A stretch of DNA of 64,000 nt, taken from Cryobacterium arcticum. GTDB lineage: Bacteria; Actinomycetota; Actinomycetes; Actinomycetales; Microbacteriaceae. The DNA is taken from positions 62,001-126,000 of the forward strand of contig NZ_QHLY01000003.1 of NCBI RefSeq assembly GCF_003185895.1, read 5' to 3'. The notes below the pieces were generated by a model. That model was not told the DNA's origin. It saw only the letters and a list, made by a program, of their open reading frames with translations, and searched no databases. Every line of letters begins with the position of its first letter. Within the stretch, counting starts at the first letter, position 1. Both the position numbers and the translations under genes were made by a program. This document shows, one piece after another, positions 51,258 through 60,615 of this stretch.

Positions 51258-51746
51258 ATGGCAGATTCTACGTTCGACATCGTCAGCAAGGTCGACCCCA
51301 TGGAGATCGACAACGCGCTCAACCAGGCTCACAAAGAGGTGGCGCAGCGCTACGACTTCAAGAACGTGGGTGCGTCGATCGAGATGAGCGGCGAAAAGGT
51401 GCTCATGAAGGCCAACACCGAGGAGCGCGTCAAGGCGATCCTCGAGGTGTTCGAGTCCAAGCTGATCAAGCGCGGCATCTCACTTCGCAGCCTCGACGCC
51501 GGCGAGCCGTACGCCTCCGGCAAGGAGTACCGCATCGAAGCCAGCATGAAGGCCGGCATCGACCAGGAGAACGCGAAGAAGATCAACAAGATCATCCGCG
51601 ACGAGGGACCCAAGGGCGTCAAGAGCCAGATCCAGGGCGACGAACTCCGCGTCTCCTCGAAGAGCCGCGACGACCTGCAGTCCACGATGGCCCTGCTCAA
51701 GGGCAAGGACCTCGACGTGGCCCTGCAGTTCGTCAACTTCCGCTAG
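51258..51746 (+). CDS. yajQ: YajQ-family nucleotide-binding protein
   Basis: 162 residues. Two ferredoxin-like halves: [76 protein letters not shown] and the C-terminal [19 protein letters not shown], matching YajQ nearly throughout. Homologues bind nucleic acids, GTP or cyclic di-GMP. Monocistronic, ended by a family 1 palindrome. Confidence 0.95.
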   Translation: MADSTFDIVSKVDPMEIDNALNQAHKEVAQRYDFKNVGASIEMSGEKVLMKANTEERVKAILEVFESKLIKRGISLRSLDAGEPYASGKEYRIEASMKAGIDQENAKKINKIIRDEGPKGVKSQIQGDELRVSSKSRDDLQSTMALLKGKDLDVALQFVNFR

Positions 51747-51774
51747 CCCCCCCTCTCTCACTCGCACCCTCCCC

Positions 51775-51837
51775 CCGCGAGCTGTGAGTAAAGCCTCATA
51801 ATCCGCTGGATTATGGGGCTTTTCTCACGGCTCGCGG
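51775..51837. repeat. Dispersed intergenic palindrome, family 1 copy 2
   Basis: Two 30-base arms (51775-51804 and 51808-51837) around a 3-base loop. Of 30 positions 27 are Watson-Crick pairs, two are G-T and one is a T-T mismatch. The right arm contains GGGGCTTTTCTCACGG, identical to copy 1. It lies between convergent yajQ and the hydrolase gene. Confidence 0.8.
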
Positions 51838-51841
51838 ATGG

Positions 51842-52852
51842 TTATGGGGCGTAAGCGCGCAGCCACCGGGTGAGCGCGGCGTAGGCCGCCGCGCGCGGAG
51901 CCGGCTCGGACAGCGTCACGTCGTGCAGGGCTCCCTCGATGCGAGCCACGGTCACGGTCGACCCCAGCCGAACCGCCGCGGCAGCGATGTTGTCGACCAC
52001 GAGCACACTGTCGCTCTGGCGCATCTGTTCGCTCCAGCGGGGCAGGATCGTGGACCGCGCCGAGAGCAGGGTGAGGATCGGAGCGTCAATGTCGAGCCCC
52101 GCCGCCACGGTCGCGTGGCCTTCCAGTACGGCGTTCAACCAAGCCCGGTGGGCGGGGAACCCGCGCGCCGGCCGCCAGCGCGGGTCGTACGACCACTCGC
52201 CGTCGAAATCGGCCGACACCGACCGGGTGTAGAAGCCGAGGTCCACTTGGGGCAGGGCACCCAGCGGCTGCATGCGGGCGCCCAGTTGCACCAGTGGGGC
52301 GATGAACGCCCGGCCGACACCGCCGGCCTGGAACTCGATCCATGGGCTGTTCAGCACGATCGCGCTGGCCCGGCCGGGGTGCCGTGCCGCCCAGAGACTG
52401 AGGGTGAGGCCGCCGGTGGAGTGGCCCATCAGCACCAGCCGGCGCCGGGTCGACGGCACGGCATCCGGCCCGTCACCGGCGACCCCATGGCCCATCAGGC
52501 GCAGGGCGGCCTCGATATCGGCGTCGTAGGTGGCCAGGTCGGCCACGTAGCCCGGCGTCTGGTGCTCGCGCAGGCTGCGGCCGTACTTGCGCAGGTCCAG
52601 GGCGTAGAACCGGGCGCCGACACCGTGCCAGTGCTCGGCCAGACCGGTCTGGAAGAAGTAGTCCGACCATCCGTGCACGTAGAGCACGTCGGTGCCGCGC
52701 GCCGGGGCGAACGGCGGCACCAGATCGGTCAGCGGCGGCCGGTAGCGCACCAGGGTGGCGACGACCTCGCCCTCGGCGTCACTGTCCAGCGGCAGCGTAC
52801 GCCGCTGGTAGTGCTCGCCGAGGAGGTCGTCCTCCCACCCGAGCTCCGCCAT
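51842..52852 (-). CDS. Alpha/beta-fold hydrolase (serine lipase/lysophospholipase-like)
   Basis: 336 residues from ATG 52852; GTG 52861 would add three. VLYVHGWSDYFFQTGLAEHW is the oxyanion region, VLMGHSTGGLTLSLWAARHP the nucleophile elbow (Ser in GHSTGG), and IEGALHDVTLSEP places the catalytic His near the C-terminus. No signal peptide. The substrate is unknown. Palindromes of family 1 lie on both sides of it. Confidence 0.88.
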   Translation of the reverse strand: MAELGWEDDLLGEHYQRRTLPLDSDAEGEVVATLVRYRPPLTDLVPPFAPARGTDVLYVHGWSDYFFQTGLAEHWHGVGARFYALDLRKYGRSLREHQTPGYVADLATYDADIEAALRLMGHGVAGDGPDAVPSTRRRLVLMGHSTGGLTLSLWAARHPGRASAIVLNSPWIEFQAGGVGRAFIAPLVQLGARMQPLGALPQVDLGFYTRSVSADFDGEWSYDPRWRPARGFPAHRAWLNAVLEGHATVAAGLDIDAPILTLLSARSTILPRWSEQMRQSDSVLVVDNIAAAAVRLGSTVTVARIEGALHDVTLSEPAPRAAAYAALTRWLRAYAP

Positions 52853-52868
52853 ACGCTCCACCCTAGAA

Positions 52869-52929
52869 CGCGAGCCGTGACCAAAGCCCCAAAAACTCGC
52901 GATTTTGGGGGCTTAGCTCACGGCTCGCG
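52869..52929. repeat. Dispersed intergenic palindrome, family 1 copy 3
   Basis: Left arm 52869-52894 begins CGCGAGCCGTGACCAAAGCC; right arm 52902-52929 reads GGGGGCTTAGCTCACGGCTC and onwards. The arms pair with a few mismatches and one bulge. It sits between two minus-strand genes, the reductase upstream and the hydrolase downstream. Confidence 0.75.
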
Positions 52930-52934
52930 GATGC

Positions 52935-54332
52935 TCAGAGTTCGGCGGGTACCTGGTCGCGGGAGATCTCGACCATTTCGTGGCGGGGAACGACCTTGAC
53001 GCGCACACGGCCCTGCTCGGCGCCGAGCGCCAGCTCGTGCTGGTCGAGGCGGTGCCAGCCGTCGAGGTTCGTGTAGGCCACGCCGCGCTCGTCGAGCAGC
53101 TCCAGGATGCTCTCCTCTGCGGGCGACTCGGGTCGCCACCAGTTGCCGACGTCGTTGATCAGGTGCCGCACGGTCTCCATCGCGTCGGACTTGGTGTGCC
53201 CGATCAGGCCCACCGGCCCGCGCTTGATCCAGCCCGTGGCGTAGACGCCGTACATCTGCTGGCTGGCGGTGCTCGATTCGAAGCCCGGTTCACCCTTCCA
53301 GAGCACCTGACCCTCGCGGTTGGGGATCACGCCGCGCTTCTTGTCGAACGGGATGCCCGGCAGCGACGAACCGTAGTAGCCCACGGCCCGGTAGATGGCC
53401 TGGATCGGCACCTCCCGGATCTCGCCGGTGCCCACGACGCCGCCCTGGCCATCCGGTGCGGTGCGCTCGTACTTGAAGCCGCCGACCCGGCCGTCGCCGT
53501 CGTCGGTGACCTCCACTGGGCGGGCGAAGAAGTGCAGGTGCAACCGGCGTGAGGCGGCGCCGGTCTCGCGCTTACGCCACTGGTTCAGCACCTTGTCGAT
53601 CACGAAGACCTGCTTGTTGCTGGCCACGGCCGCGCGGGCGGCATCGTCGTAGTCGAAGTCCTCGTCGTAGACGACGATGTCCACGTCGGGCAGTTCGCCG
53701 AGCTCGCGCAGCTCCAGCGGGGTGAACTTCACCGAGGTGGGGCCGCGGCGGCCGAAGACGTGCACGTCGGTCACGGGTGAGGCCTTGAGGCCCTCGTAGA
53801 CGTTCGCGGGGATCTCGGTGGGCAGCAGGTCGTCGGCGTGCTTGGCGAGGATGCGGGAGACGTCCAGCGCCACGTTGCCGTTACCGATCACGGCGACCGA
53901 CTTCGCCTCCAGCGGCCAGGTGCGCGGCACGTCGGGGTGGCCGTCGAACCAGCTCACGAACCGGGCGGCGCCGTAGGAGCCCTCGAGCTCGATGCCGGGG
54001 ATGGCCAGGTCGGCGTCGTGCACGGCACCGGTGGCGAAGATGACCGCGTTGTAGTGCTTCTTCAGGTCGTCGAGGGTGATGTCGGTGCCGTAGCGCACGT
54101 TGCCGAACAGGCGGATGTCGCCGCGGTCGAGCACGTCGCGGAGCGCGGTGATGATGCCCTTGATGCGGGGGTGGTCGGGGGCCACGCCGTAGCGCACCAG
54201 CCCGTATGGCGCCGGCAGGTGGTCGAACAGGTCGATCGAAACGTCGAAGTTCCGCTCTGCTTTCAGCAGGATGTCTGCGGCGTAGATGCCGGCGGGGCCC
54301 GCACCGACGATGGCCAATCGCAACTTGGTCAT
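52935..54332 (-). CDS. fprA: Ferredoxin/flavodoxin-NADP reductase, FprA type
   Basis: 465 residues from ATG 54332 with GAAAGG upstream; the longer frame has no coding character. FAD-binding LRLAIVGAGPAGIYAADILLKAE, LPAPYGLVRYGVAPDHPRIK, NADPH-binding VAVIGNGNVALDVSRILAK, and VFGRRGPTSVKFTPLELREL match mycobacterial FprA (adrenodoxin-reductase-like). It transfers electrons between NADPH and ferredoxin in the cytoplasm. It lies ten bases downstream of the polyprenyl synthase gene, in the menaquinone neighbourhood. Confidence 0.93.
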   Translation of the reverse strand: MTKLRLAIVGAGPAGIYAADILLKAERNFDVSIDLFDHLPAPYGLVRYGVAPDHPRIKGIITALRDVLDRGDIRLFGNVRYGTDITLDDLKKHYNAVIFATGAVHDADLAIPGIELEGSYGAARFVSWFDGHPDVPRTWPLEAKSVAVIGNGNVALDVSRILAKHADDLLPTEIPANVYEGLKASPVTDVHVFGRRGPTSVKFTPLELRELGELPDVDIVVYDEDFDYDDAARAAVASNKQVFVIDKVLNQWRKRETGAASRRLHLHFFARPVEVTDDGDGRVGGFKYERTAPDGQGGVVGTGEIREVPIQAIYRAVGYYGSSLPGIPFDKKRGVIPNREGQVLWKGEPGFESSTASQQMYGVYATGWIKRGPVGLIGHTKSDAMETVRHLINDVGNWWRPESPAEESILELLDERGVAYTNLDGWHRLDQHELALGAEQGRVRVKVVPRHEMVEISRDQVPAEL

Positions 54333-54342
54333 GGAAGCCTTT

Positions 54343-55413
54343 CTAGCTGGATCGCTCGACGATTGTGTCGGCGAAGCGGGTGAGCGCCTTCTTGACCGAG
54401 CCGTGCGGCAGGGGCTTGAGGGCGTCGACGGCATCACGGGCCCAACCGTGGGCCTCCGCGAGGGTCTGGGTGGTCACATCGTGTTCGCGGAGCGCGGTGA
54501 TGGCGGAGTCTGCGGCCTCGGTGGCCACACCCTTGCTGTTCATCACATCGGCCTCGAGGCGGGCGACGAGGTCGGCGGCCCGGCCATCCGTTTCGGCGCG
54601 TTCGCGCAGGCGCAGGAGTGGCAGCGTGGCGACGCCGGCGCGCAGGTCGGTGCCGGGCACCTTGCCGGTCTCCTGCGGTTGCGGCGACAGGTCGAGCACG
54701 TCGTCGATGAGCTGGAAGGCCACGCCGATCCGCTCGCCGAACAGCACAACGGGCTCTTCGAATTCGGCGGGAGCGTTGGAGAAGATGATGCCGGACTGGG
54801 CGGCGGCGGCGATGAGGGATCCGGTCTTGTCGGCGAGCACCTGGATGTAGTGCTCGATCGGGTCCTGGCCCTCCTTGGGGCCAACGGTCTCGTGCAGCTG
54901 ACCGAGCACCAGGCGTTCGAAGGTGTCGCCCTGCAGGCGCACGGCGCGTTCGCCGAGCCGGCCCATCAGCTGGTTGGCGCGGGAGAAGAGCAGGTCACCG
55001 GCGAGGATGGCGATGGAGTTGCCCCAGACCACCTGGGCGCTGGGTACGCCGCGGCGCTTCTCGGCGTCGTCCATCACGTCGTCGTGGTAGAGCGAGGCAA
55101 GGTGGGTGATCTCGATGGCAGCGGCGGCGGCGATGACGTCGGGCACGGTGCCGTCGCCGAGGTGCGAGGTGAGCAGGGCGAGCATCGGTCGCACCCGCTT
55201 GCCGCCGGCGTCGAGCAGGTAGCGGCTGGTGACGGCGGCGATCTCGTCGGCGAAGACGAGTTCGCCGAGCAGCGTCGTCGTCACTTCTTCCAGGCCGTTG
55301 TCGATGCTGGCGCCCAGGCCGCGGTCGGCGGCGGTGGAGAAGATTCGATCGCTCAGACCCAGCTGCGACGTTACCGACGGGCTCCGGCGGGCCACGGGGG
55401 CGGTCAATTTCAC
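54343..55413 (-). CDS. Polyprenyl diphosphate synthase (menaquinone side chain)
   Basis: 356 residues, GTG start. First Asp-rich motif ITHLASLYHDDVMDDAEKRRG, second motif FQLIDDVLDLSPQPQ, and LLDAGGKRVRPMLALL at the substrate site identify a trans-long-chain prenyl synthase. Downstream of menG, it presumably makes the octa- or nonaprenyl tail for MenA. Chain length cannot be fixed from the residues visible. Confidence 0.91.
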   Translation of the reverse strand: MKLTAPVARRSPSVTSQLGLSDRIFSTAADRGLGASIDNGLEEVTTTLLGELVFADEIAAVTSRYLLDAGGKRVRPMLALLTSHLGDGTVPDVIAAAAAIEITHLASLYHDDVMDDAEKRRGVPSAQVVWGNSIAILAGDLLFSRANQLMGRLGERAVRLQGDTFERLVLGQLHETVGPKEGQDPIEHYIQVLADKTGSLIAAAAQSGIIFSNAPAEFEEPVVLFGERIGVAFQLIDDVLDLSPQPQETGKVPGTDLRAGVATLPLLRLRERAETDGRAADLVARLEADVMNSKGVATEAADSAITALREHDVTTQTLAEAHGWARDAVDALKPLPHGSVKKALTRFADTIVERSS

Positions 55414-55444
55414 TCTGTCAGCCTAACGATCGGATCTGGGAGTT

Positions 55445-56170
55445 TCAGGAAGTTGGAGCGGGGGCGTTCGCGGTCTTGATTCCGCGGTGCAGAGCCACGA
55501 TACCGACAGTCAGGTTGCGATACGCCACGGCATCGTATCCGGCGTCGCGCAGCCATGCACTCAGGGTGGGCTGGTTCGGCCAGGCGGCGATGGATTCGCC
55601 CAGGTAGTCGTAGGCCTCGGCGTTGGAGGAGGCGAGCTTCACGATGCGGGGCATCACGTGGTTGAGGTAGGCGAAATAGCCCACCCGGATCGGTGTGAAC
55701 GGCGGGGTGGAGAACTCGCAGATGACCACGCGGCCGCCGGGCTTGGTGACGCGGTAGAACTCGGCGAGCGCGTTCTTGGGCTCGACGACGTTGCGCAGGC
55801 CGAAGGAGATGGTGACGGCGTCGAACTCGCCGTCCTTGAAGGGCAGCTTGGTGGCATCCGCCTGCACGAACTCGACGTTCGGGTTGTCGCCGTGACGTTC
55901 GCGGCCCACCTTGATCATGCCCTCGGAGAAGTCGGCGGCCACGACGTGCGCGCCCGTGTGCGCAAGGGCGACGCTCGAGGTGCCGGTACCGGCCGCGATG
56001 TCGAGGATCCTCTCCCCTGGCTGCGGGTTCACGGCCTTGGTGGTGGCGACGCGCCACAGCGAGGCGTTGCCGACGGAGAGCAACGCGTTGGTGCGGTCAT
56101 AGTGGGTCGAGACCAGATCGAACATGGCGGCGACCTGCGCGGGCTGCTTATTAAGATCTGCTCTACTCAC
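55445..56170 (-). CDS. menG: Demethylmenaquinone methyltransferase
   Basis: 241 residues, GTG start. Ubie/MenG signatures: VAAMFDLVSTHYDRTNALLSVG, ILDIAAGTGTSSVALA (SAM motif I), FDAVTISFGLRNV and GGRVVICEFSTPPFTPI. It methylates demethylmenaquinone in the last step of menaquinone synthesis. It heads the menG-polyprenyl synthase-fprA unit and diverges from menF. Confidence 0.94.
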   Translation of the reverse strand: MSRADLNKQPAQVAAMFDLVSTHYDRTNALLSVGNASLWRVATTKAVNPQPGERILDIAAGTGTSSVALAHTGAHVVAADFSEGMIKVGRERHGDNPNVEFVQADATKLPFKDGEFDAVTISFGLRNVVEPKNALAEFYRVTKPGGRVVICEFSTPPFTPIRVGYFAYLNHVMPRIVKLASSNAEAYDYLGESIAAWPNQPTLSAWLRDAGYDAVAYRNLTVGIVALHRGIKTANAPAPTS

Positions 56171-56232
56171 CGGTCCAGTCTAGATTGCAGCGCCCGGAAT
56201 GCCGCGCGAGCGGGTATTCGCGGGCGCGGGCT

Positions 56233-56238
56233 TAGGGT
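56233..56238 (+). promoter_or_regulatory. -10 element of a leaderless promoter for menF
   Basis: TAGGGT is followed by six bases and GTG at 56245, with no ribosome-binding site. Confidence 0.4.
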
Positions 56239-56244
56239 AGACAA

Positions 56245-57477
56245 GTGAATGCGCCTGCTCTAACGGTTGAAACCTCCCCGATTGCCGACATTCGCCAGCT
56301 CATCCTGCTGCTCGATGAGCACCAGCCGCTGCTCTGGATGCGCCGCAATCAGGGCCTCGCCGGCATCGGCACGGCCCTGCGCCTCGAGTTCTCCGGGCCC
56401 ACCCGCATGACGGATGCCGCGGCCGCATGGCGCGACGTCGTCTCGGCCGCCACGGTGACCGATCCGCTGGCGCGCACGGGCACCGGGCTGCTGGCGTTCG
56501 GCACCTTCGCCTTCGACGACTCCTCCACCCAGACCAGTGTGCTGATCGTGCCCGAGGTGATCGTGGGCCGGGAAGACGGCCTGTGTTGGGTCACCCGCAT
56601 CTGGCCCACCGGCCAGGCGGCGCCGGAGATTCCACTGGCGTTGCGCCCGCTCGGCCACGAGTACCGCATCTCGTTGTTGCCCGGCGCCCTGAAGCCGGCC
56701 GGCTACCGGGAGGCCGTCGACTCAGCGGTGGCGCACATCGGCGCCCAGGACCTGAACAAGGTGGTGCTGGCCCGCGATCTCGTCGGCCACCTGCCCGCCG
56801 AATCCGACCTCCGCCGGGCGCTGACCGAATTCGCGCTCGGTTACCCGGACTGCTGGACCTACGCCGTGGACGGCCTCGTCGGTTCCAGCCCGGAGACCCT
56901 CATCCGCGCCAACCACAACGAGGTCAACGCCCGGGTGTTGGCCGGCACGATTTCCCGTGGGGTGGATGCCGCCGCCGATATCGAGGCGGCCCTCACGCTG
57001 GCCACCTCGAGCAAGGACGGGGACGAACACGAGTTCGCCGTGCAGAGCGTGCTGGCCGCGCTGCGCCCGCACACCTCGGTGCTCACCACCAGCGAGATCC
57101 CGTTCACGGTGAAACTGCCGAACCTCTGGCACCTGGCCACCGACCTCGAGGGCACCCTGAGCGACGGTTCCACCTCGCTCGACCTGATCGCGGCGATGCA
57201 CCCGACCGCGGCGGTTGCCGGCACCCCCACGCAAGACGCGCTGGCGCTCATCCGTGAACTCGAGCCCTTCGACCGGGGCCGCTACGCCGGCCCGGTGGGC
57301 TGGGTCGGCGCGGATGGCGACGGCGAGTGGGCCATCGCGCTGCGCTGCGCGCAGGTCACCCCGGACGGCGACGTCACGGCCTATGCCGGCTGCGGCATCG
57401 TGCTGGACTCCGACCCCGACCGCGAACTGGCCGAGACCAAGATGAAGTTCCGCCCCGTGGTCGAGGCCTTCGGCTAA
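56245..57477 (+). CDS. menF: Isochorismate synthase
   Basis: 410 residues, GTG start. Chorismate-binding family: LNKVVLARDLVGHLPAESD, GSSPETLIRANHNEVNARVLAGTISRG, KDGDEHEFAVQSV, HPTAAVAGTPTQDALALI and YAGPVGWVGADGDGEWAIALRCAQV, the active-site segments of isochorismate synthases. It commits chorismate to menaquinone (a siderophore role is less likely in this context). Monocistronic, ended by a family 2 palindrome. Confidence 0.93.
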   Translation: MNAPALTVETSPIADIRQLILLLDEHQPLLWMRRNQGLAGIGTALRLEFSGPTRMTDAAAAWRDVVSAATVTDPLARTGTGLLAFGTFAFDDSSTQTSVLIVPEVIVGREDGLCWVTRIWPTGQAAPEIPLALRPLGHEYRISLLPGALKPAGYREAVDSAVAHIGAQDLNKVVLARDLVGHLPAESDLRRALTEFALGYPDCWTYAVDGLVGSSPETLIRANHNEVNARVLAGTISRGVDAAADIEAALTLATSSKDGDEHEFAVQSVLAALRPHTSVLTTSEIPFTVKLPNLWHLATDLEGTLSDGSTSLDLIAAMHPTAAVAGTPTQDALALIRELEPFDRGRYAGPVGWVGADGDGEWAIALRCAQVTPDGDVTAYAGCGIVLDSDPDRELAETKMKFRPVVEAFG

Positions 57478-57490
57478 CCCTCAATGCAGC

Positions 57491-57554
57491 ACTGTTCCCG
57501 CTCCGGACATCTGCGCCCGGTGCGCCGGCCGCATTAGTCCGAACGGGCAACAGT
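57491..57554. repeat. Dispersed intergenic palindrome, family 2 copy A
   Basis: Outer arms ACTGTT (57491-57496) and AACAGT (57549-57554) enclose CGGAC..CTGCGCCCGGTGCG with CCGGCCGCATTAGTCCG. It matches copy B (61745-61810) over almost its full length. It lies between convergent menF and the small membrane-protein gene. Confidence 0.75.
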
Positions 57555-57560
57555 TCCGAG

Positions 57561-57869
57561 CTAGAGGCTGTTGGCGCCCTGCACGATCGACACGATCACG
57601 ATGACGTCGATGACGATGTTGGTGACGATCGCCACGCTGGAGAGGATCAGGGCGGTCAGGCCGAGCTCCGGCCGGTTGGAGCGACGGCGGGCCAGGATGG
57701 CGAGAATCGCACCGACCGCGCCGAGGATGAGTCCGAGCACGGGCAGCCAGCCGCCGAGGAACGCAATGAGGCCCACGGTCATGGCCGCCACGGCGAGACC
57801 GTCCGCCCGCGCACGCGCCGGAGCCTGGCCGACTGTGACCGGTCGGGCTGAGGGTGACTTGCCGGTCAT
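57561..57869 (-). CDS. Small DUF4190-like membrane protein
   Basis: 102 residues. A polar N-terminus of about 22 residues is followed by two hydrophobic stretches, AVAAMTVGLIAFLGGWLPVLGLILG and LGLTALILSSVAIVTNIVIDV, joined by AILARRRSNRPE, the pattern of DUF4190-type proteins. No known function. It follows menD by 68 bases on the same strand. Confidence 0.75.
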   Translation of the reverse strand: MTGKSPSARPVTVGQAPARARADGLAVAAMTVGLIAFLGGWLPVLGLILGAVGAILAILARRRSNRPELGLTALILSSVAIVTNIVIDVIVIVSIVQGANSL

Positions 57870-57937
57870 GGTGCGCTCCTGTGGGCCTGTTCGGCACGTC
57901 TTGCCTGAACGTGACCCACGGTACCAAACCCTGCAGT

Positions 57938-59719
57938 TCAGCGCGCCAGCGGCACCTCGAGCAGGGTGGGGCCGCTGACCGGTGCGGTGAGGGCGCTCTC
58001 CAGGGTGCTGCGGGTGGCGGCGCGCGTGTAGGTCCAGCCGTAGGCGGTGGCGAGGGCCTCGAAATCCACCTGCTGCGGGGTGAACAGCACCCGGTCGATG
58101 GCGGCAGGGGCAGCCGTAGCCGCCACCTCGAGGCCGTCGAAGATCGTTCCGCCGCCGTCGTTGCCGACGATCACCTGGATCCGGGGGCGCGCCTCGCCGG
58201 GGGCGATCAGCAGCGAGCCGGCGTCGTGCAGCAGCGTCACGTCGCCGAGCAGCAGGCGCGTGGTGCCGGTCGAGCGGGGAACGGAGCCCGCCTGGCTGGC
58301 CAGGGCGATGCCGAGCGCGGTGGCGACGGTGCCGTCGATACCGGCCAGCCCGCGGTTGGCGTGCACCGGGATCTTCTTGCCGGTCACCCGCGTGTCCAGC
58401 TCCCGGATCAAGCGGGAGGCGCCGAGCACCAGGCGGTCATGCGGCCACGATGCACGCCACACCGCGTCGGCGAGGATCGCGCGGGTGACCGGTGCCTTCA
58501 TCGCGGCGAACTCGGCCTTGGTCATGCCGTGGGTGCCGAAGGGTGGAGCGTCGAGCTCGGTGTCCTGGGCCAGGATGCTCCGGCTCGCCATCACCCACCG
58601 GCCCGGCCAGGCGCGAGCCTCCCTGGTGCCCGCGACGGCGATGGTGTCGTCGGAGGGCGCGACGGCCCGGGCGAAGCGGATGACCCGGTGGCCGGGGTTG
58701 TACCACTCGGTGCCGACCGGGGACACGACGATCGTCTCCACATCGGCCCGCATCACCAGGGCCGGGATCTCCCGGCTCAGGGTGGGGTGGCCGAACACGA
58801 TGGCGCGCTCGATCCGGCCGCCGAACTCCGGGTCGGCCAGCAACTCGCGGTAGGCCACGACGAGGTTCGGGCCGAACCGGGCTCCGCTGGAGACCTCGGC
58901 CAGCAGCGGCCAGCCGGCCGCGCGGGCGAGTTCCTCTGCCGCCGGTCCGGCGCCGGCGCCGGCCACCACCACGGTGCGGGGGCCGGGGCCGACCAGCAGC
59001 GGGGTGTCCGTGCCGGCACGAGCGGGAGCATCCGCGGGCCGGCCCGCAAGCTCTGCGGTCGCGTCGCCGGCCAGGGTGAAGTCGACGGCGGCCGACAACG
59101 GCTCGCGGAAGGCCAGGTTCAGCTGCACCGGGCCCGGGTCCCTGGTCTCTGCGCCGGTCGCGGCCGCGTAGGCACGCCGGGCCAGGTCGCGTGCGGCCGA
59201 CGGCTCGGTGTCGTCGCCGACGGGAGCCGGAACGTCGTCGCAGAGCCGCACCGCCCCGGCGAAGATGCCGGTCTGCACGGTGGTCTGATTCGAGCCGATG
59301 CCGCGCAGCTCCACCGGCCGGTCGGCCGTGAGCAGGATCAGCGGCACCGTGGAGTGGTGTGCCTCGAGCACGGCGGGGTGCAGGTTGGCCACCGCGGTGC
59401 CGGAGGTGCAGGCCACCAGGGCGGGGCGGCCGGTCTCGACCGCGAGGCCGAGAGCGAGGAAGCCGGCGCCGCGTTCGTCGATGCGCACGTGCAGCCGGAG
59501 CAGTCCGAGTCGCTCGAATTCGGCCGCGGCCAGGGCCAGGGCCTGCGAGCGGGAGCCGGGACTGAGCACGACGTCGGTCACACCGAGCGCCACGAACTCC
59601 GTCAGCAGGGCCACGCTGAAGTCGGTCGCCGGGCTGCCGGTGGGCAAGGCGGCGTCAACCAGCGGAGGAGCCTGGTCGGGCTGGGGGTTCGAGCCGGTCG
59701 TCTGGGCGGCCTCAGGCAT
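57938..59719 (-). CDS. menD: SEPHCHC synthase (2-oxoglutarate decarboxylase step)
   Basis: 593 residues from ATG 59719, inside the 3' end of the upstream gene; the open frame upstream is a shadow. TPP-enzyme features: [34 protein letters not shown] (activating Glu), [43 protein letters not shown] and the TPP/Mg region [27 protein letters not shown]. It joins isochorismate and 2-oxoglutarate in menaquinone synthesis. Confidence 0.94.
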   Translation of the reverse strand: MPEAAQTTGSNPQPDQAPPLVDAALPTGSPATDFSVALLTEFVALGVTDVVLSPGSRSQALALAAAEFERLGLLRLHVRIDERGAGFLALGLAVETGRPALVACTSGTAVANLHPAVLEAHHSTVPLILLTADRPVELRGIGSNQTTVQTGIFAGAVRLCDDVPAPVGDDTEPSAARDLARRAYAAATGAETRDPGPVQLNLAFREPLSAAVDFTLAGDATAELAGRPADAPARAGTDTPLLVGPGPRTVVVAGAGAGPAAEELARAAGWPLLAEVSSGARFGPNLVVAYRELLADPEFGGRIERAIVFGHPTLSREIPALVMRADVETIVVSPVGTEWYNPGHRVIRFARAVAPSDDTIAVAGTREARAWPGRWVMASRSILAQDTELDAPPFGTHGMTKAEFAAMKAPVTRAILADAVWRASWPHDRLVLGASRLIRELDTRVTGKKIPVHANRGLAGIDGTVATALGIALASQAGSVPRSTGTTRLLLGDVTLLHDAGSLLIAPGEARPRIQVIVGNDGGGTIFDGLEVAATAAPAAIDRVLFTPQQVDFEALATAYGWTYTRAATRSTLESALTAPVSGPTLLEVPLAR

Positions 59720-60182
59720 CCCGTCGGCCCGGCTGGTCACCGTCGCTGGGGTCGGTCTTCTTCGGGTCGATACCCGTGGTGCCTGCGGTGCCCGGGCGGG
59801 GGCCAGGACCGTCACTCGGTGGCTCGGTCTTGCCGAGGTCGGTGGTGTCGAAGTCCTTGTCGAAGTCGGCCAGCTCCTGCTCCAGGTCGCGGATGCGCTG
59901 TTCCTGGTTCTTGGCGCGGTCGAGGCCGCGCAAGAAGTCGGGGTCGTCATCCGGGGCGATCTGGCGGGTCCGGCCACCACTCGGCGCCGGGCTGCTGCGC
60001 CGGCCGCGACCGATCAGCAGCCAGAGCACTGCACCGATCACCGGGATGAGGATGATGACGAAGATCCACACCCACCGGGGCACACCGCGTATGCGATTGC
60101 GGTCGAACACCGCGCAATCCACCAGCGCGTAGATGGTGAGAATGACGACGACGACTCCGAGGCCGAACAACAGGCGGAACAT
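59712..60182 (-). CDS. PLDc_N-type two-helix membrane protein
   Basis: 156 residues from ATG 60182. Two N-terminal helices ([21 protein letters not shown] and [23 protein letters not shown]) with the W-x-F..P-G-x-x-W-L-L pattern of the phospholipase-D N-terminal domain, but no catalytic HKD domain. A Pro/Asp-rich cytoplasmic tail includes a short coiled coil ([20 protein letters not shown]). Regularly found beside menD in actinobacteria; function unknown. An ideal -10 (TACAAT, 60194-60189) six bases before the ATG implies a leaderless mRNA, which supports this start. Confidence 0.82.
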   Translation of the reverse strand: MFRLLFGLGVVVVILTIYALVDCAVFDRNRIRGVPRWVWIFVIILIPVIGAVLWLLIGRGRRSSPAPSGGRTRQIAPDDDPDFLRGLDRAKNQEQRIRDLEQELADFDKDFDTTDLGKTEPPSDGPGPRPGTAGTTGIDPKKTDPSDGDQPGRRDA

Positions 60183-60252
60183 GCCCCAATTGTAGGCCGG
60201 TCGCCCGAGAGATCGGTGAGTACTCCTAAGTGCCACGTTCTAAGCTGGATTC

Positions 60253-60567
60253 ATGAAAGCTGTTCCGGCCTGGCTGTTGTTCACCGTGCTCCGCGTCCTG
60301 GTGTTCGCGGTGCCGTTCGTGATCCTGCTGGTGCTGGGATTCCCGGGCTGGTTGGCGGGTGTGATCGCGGCGATCATCGGCCTCTGCCTGTCATACATCT
60401 TCCTGCGCGCCCCGCGCGACAACGTCGCCAAAGACCTCTACGAGGTGCGGCACCGCACCAAGGAACCCGTGCACCCCGACGCCGAGTCCGAAGACGCGGC
60501 CGTCGACCGGGCCGCGGCGGCCGACGGCAATCCGGCCGGCACCGAGCAGCGTCCCGGCACCGTCTGA
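60253..60567 (+). CDS. DUF4229-family membrane protein
   Basis: 104 residues. Two helices (AWLLFTVLRVLVFAVPFVILLVL and LAGVIAAIIGLCLSYIFL) and a polar tail beginning RAPRDNVAKDLYEVRHRT, the DUF4229 signature. It is habitually found between menA and menD in actinobacteria. No known activity. Transcribed alone, divergent from the PLDc_N gene. Confidence 0.82.
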   Translation: MKAVPAWLLFTVLRVLVFAVPFVILLVLGFPGWLAGVIAAIIGLCLSYIFLRAPRDNVAKDLYEVRHRTKEPVHPDAESEDAAVDRAAAADGNPAGTEQRPGTV

Positions 60568-60615
60568 CCCCTGCCCGCAGTATCGCGCAGAGCGACGCCG
60601 CGCGGGGAGCTCGCG

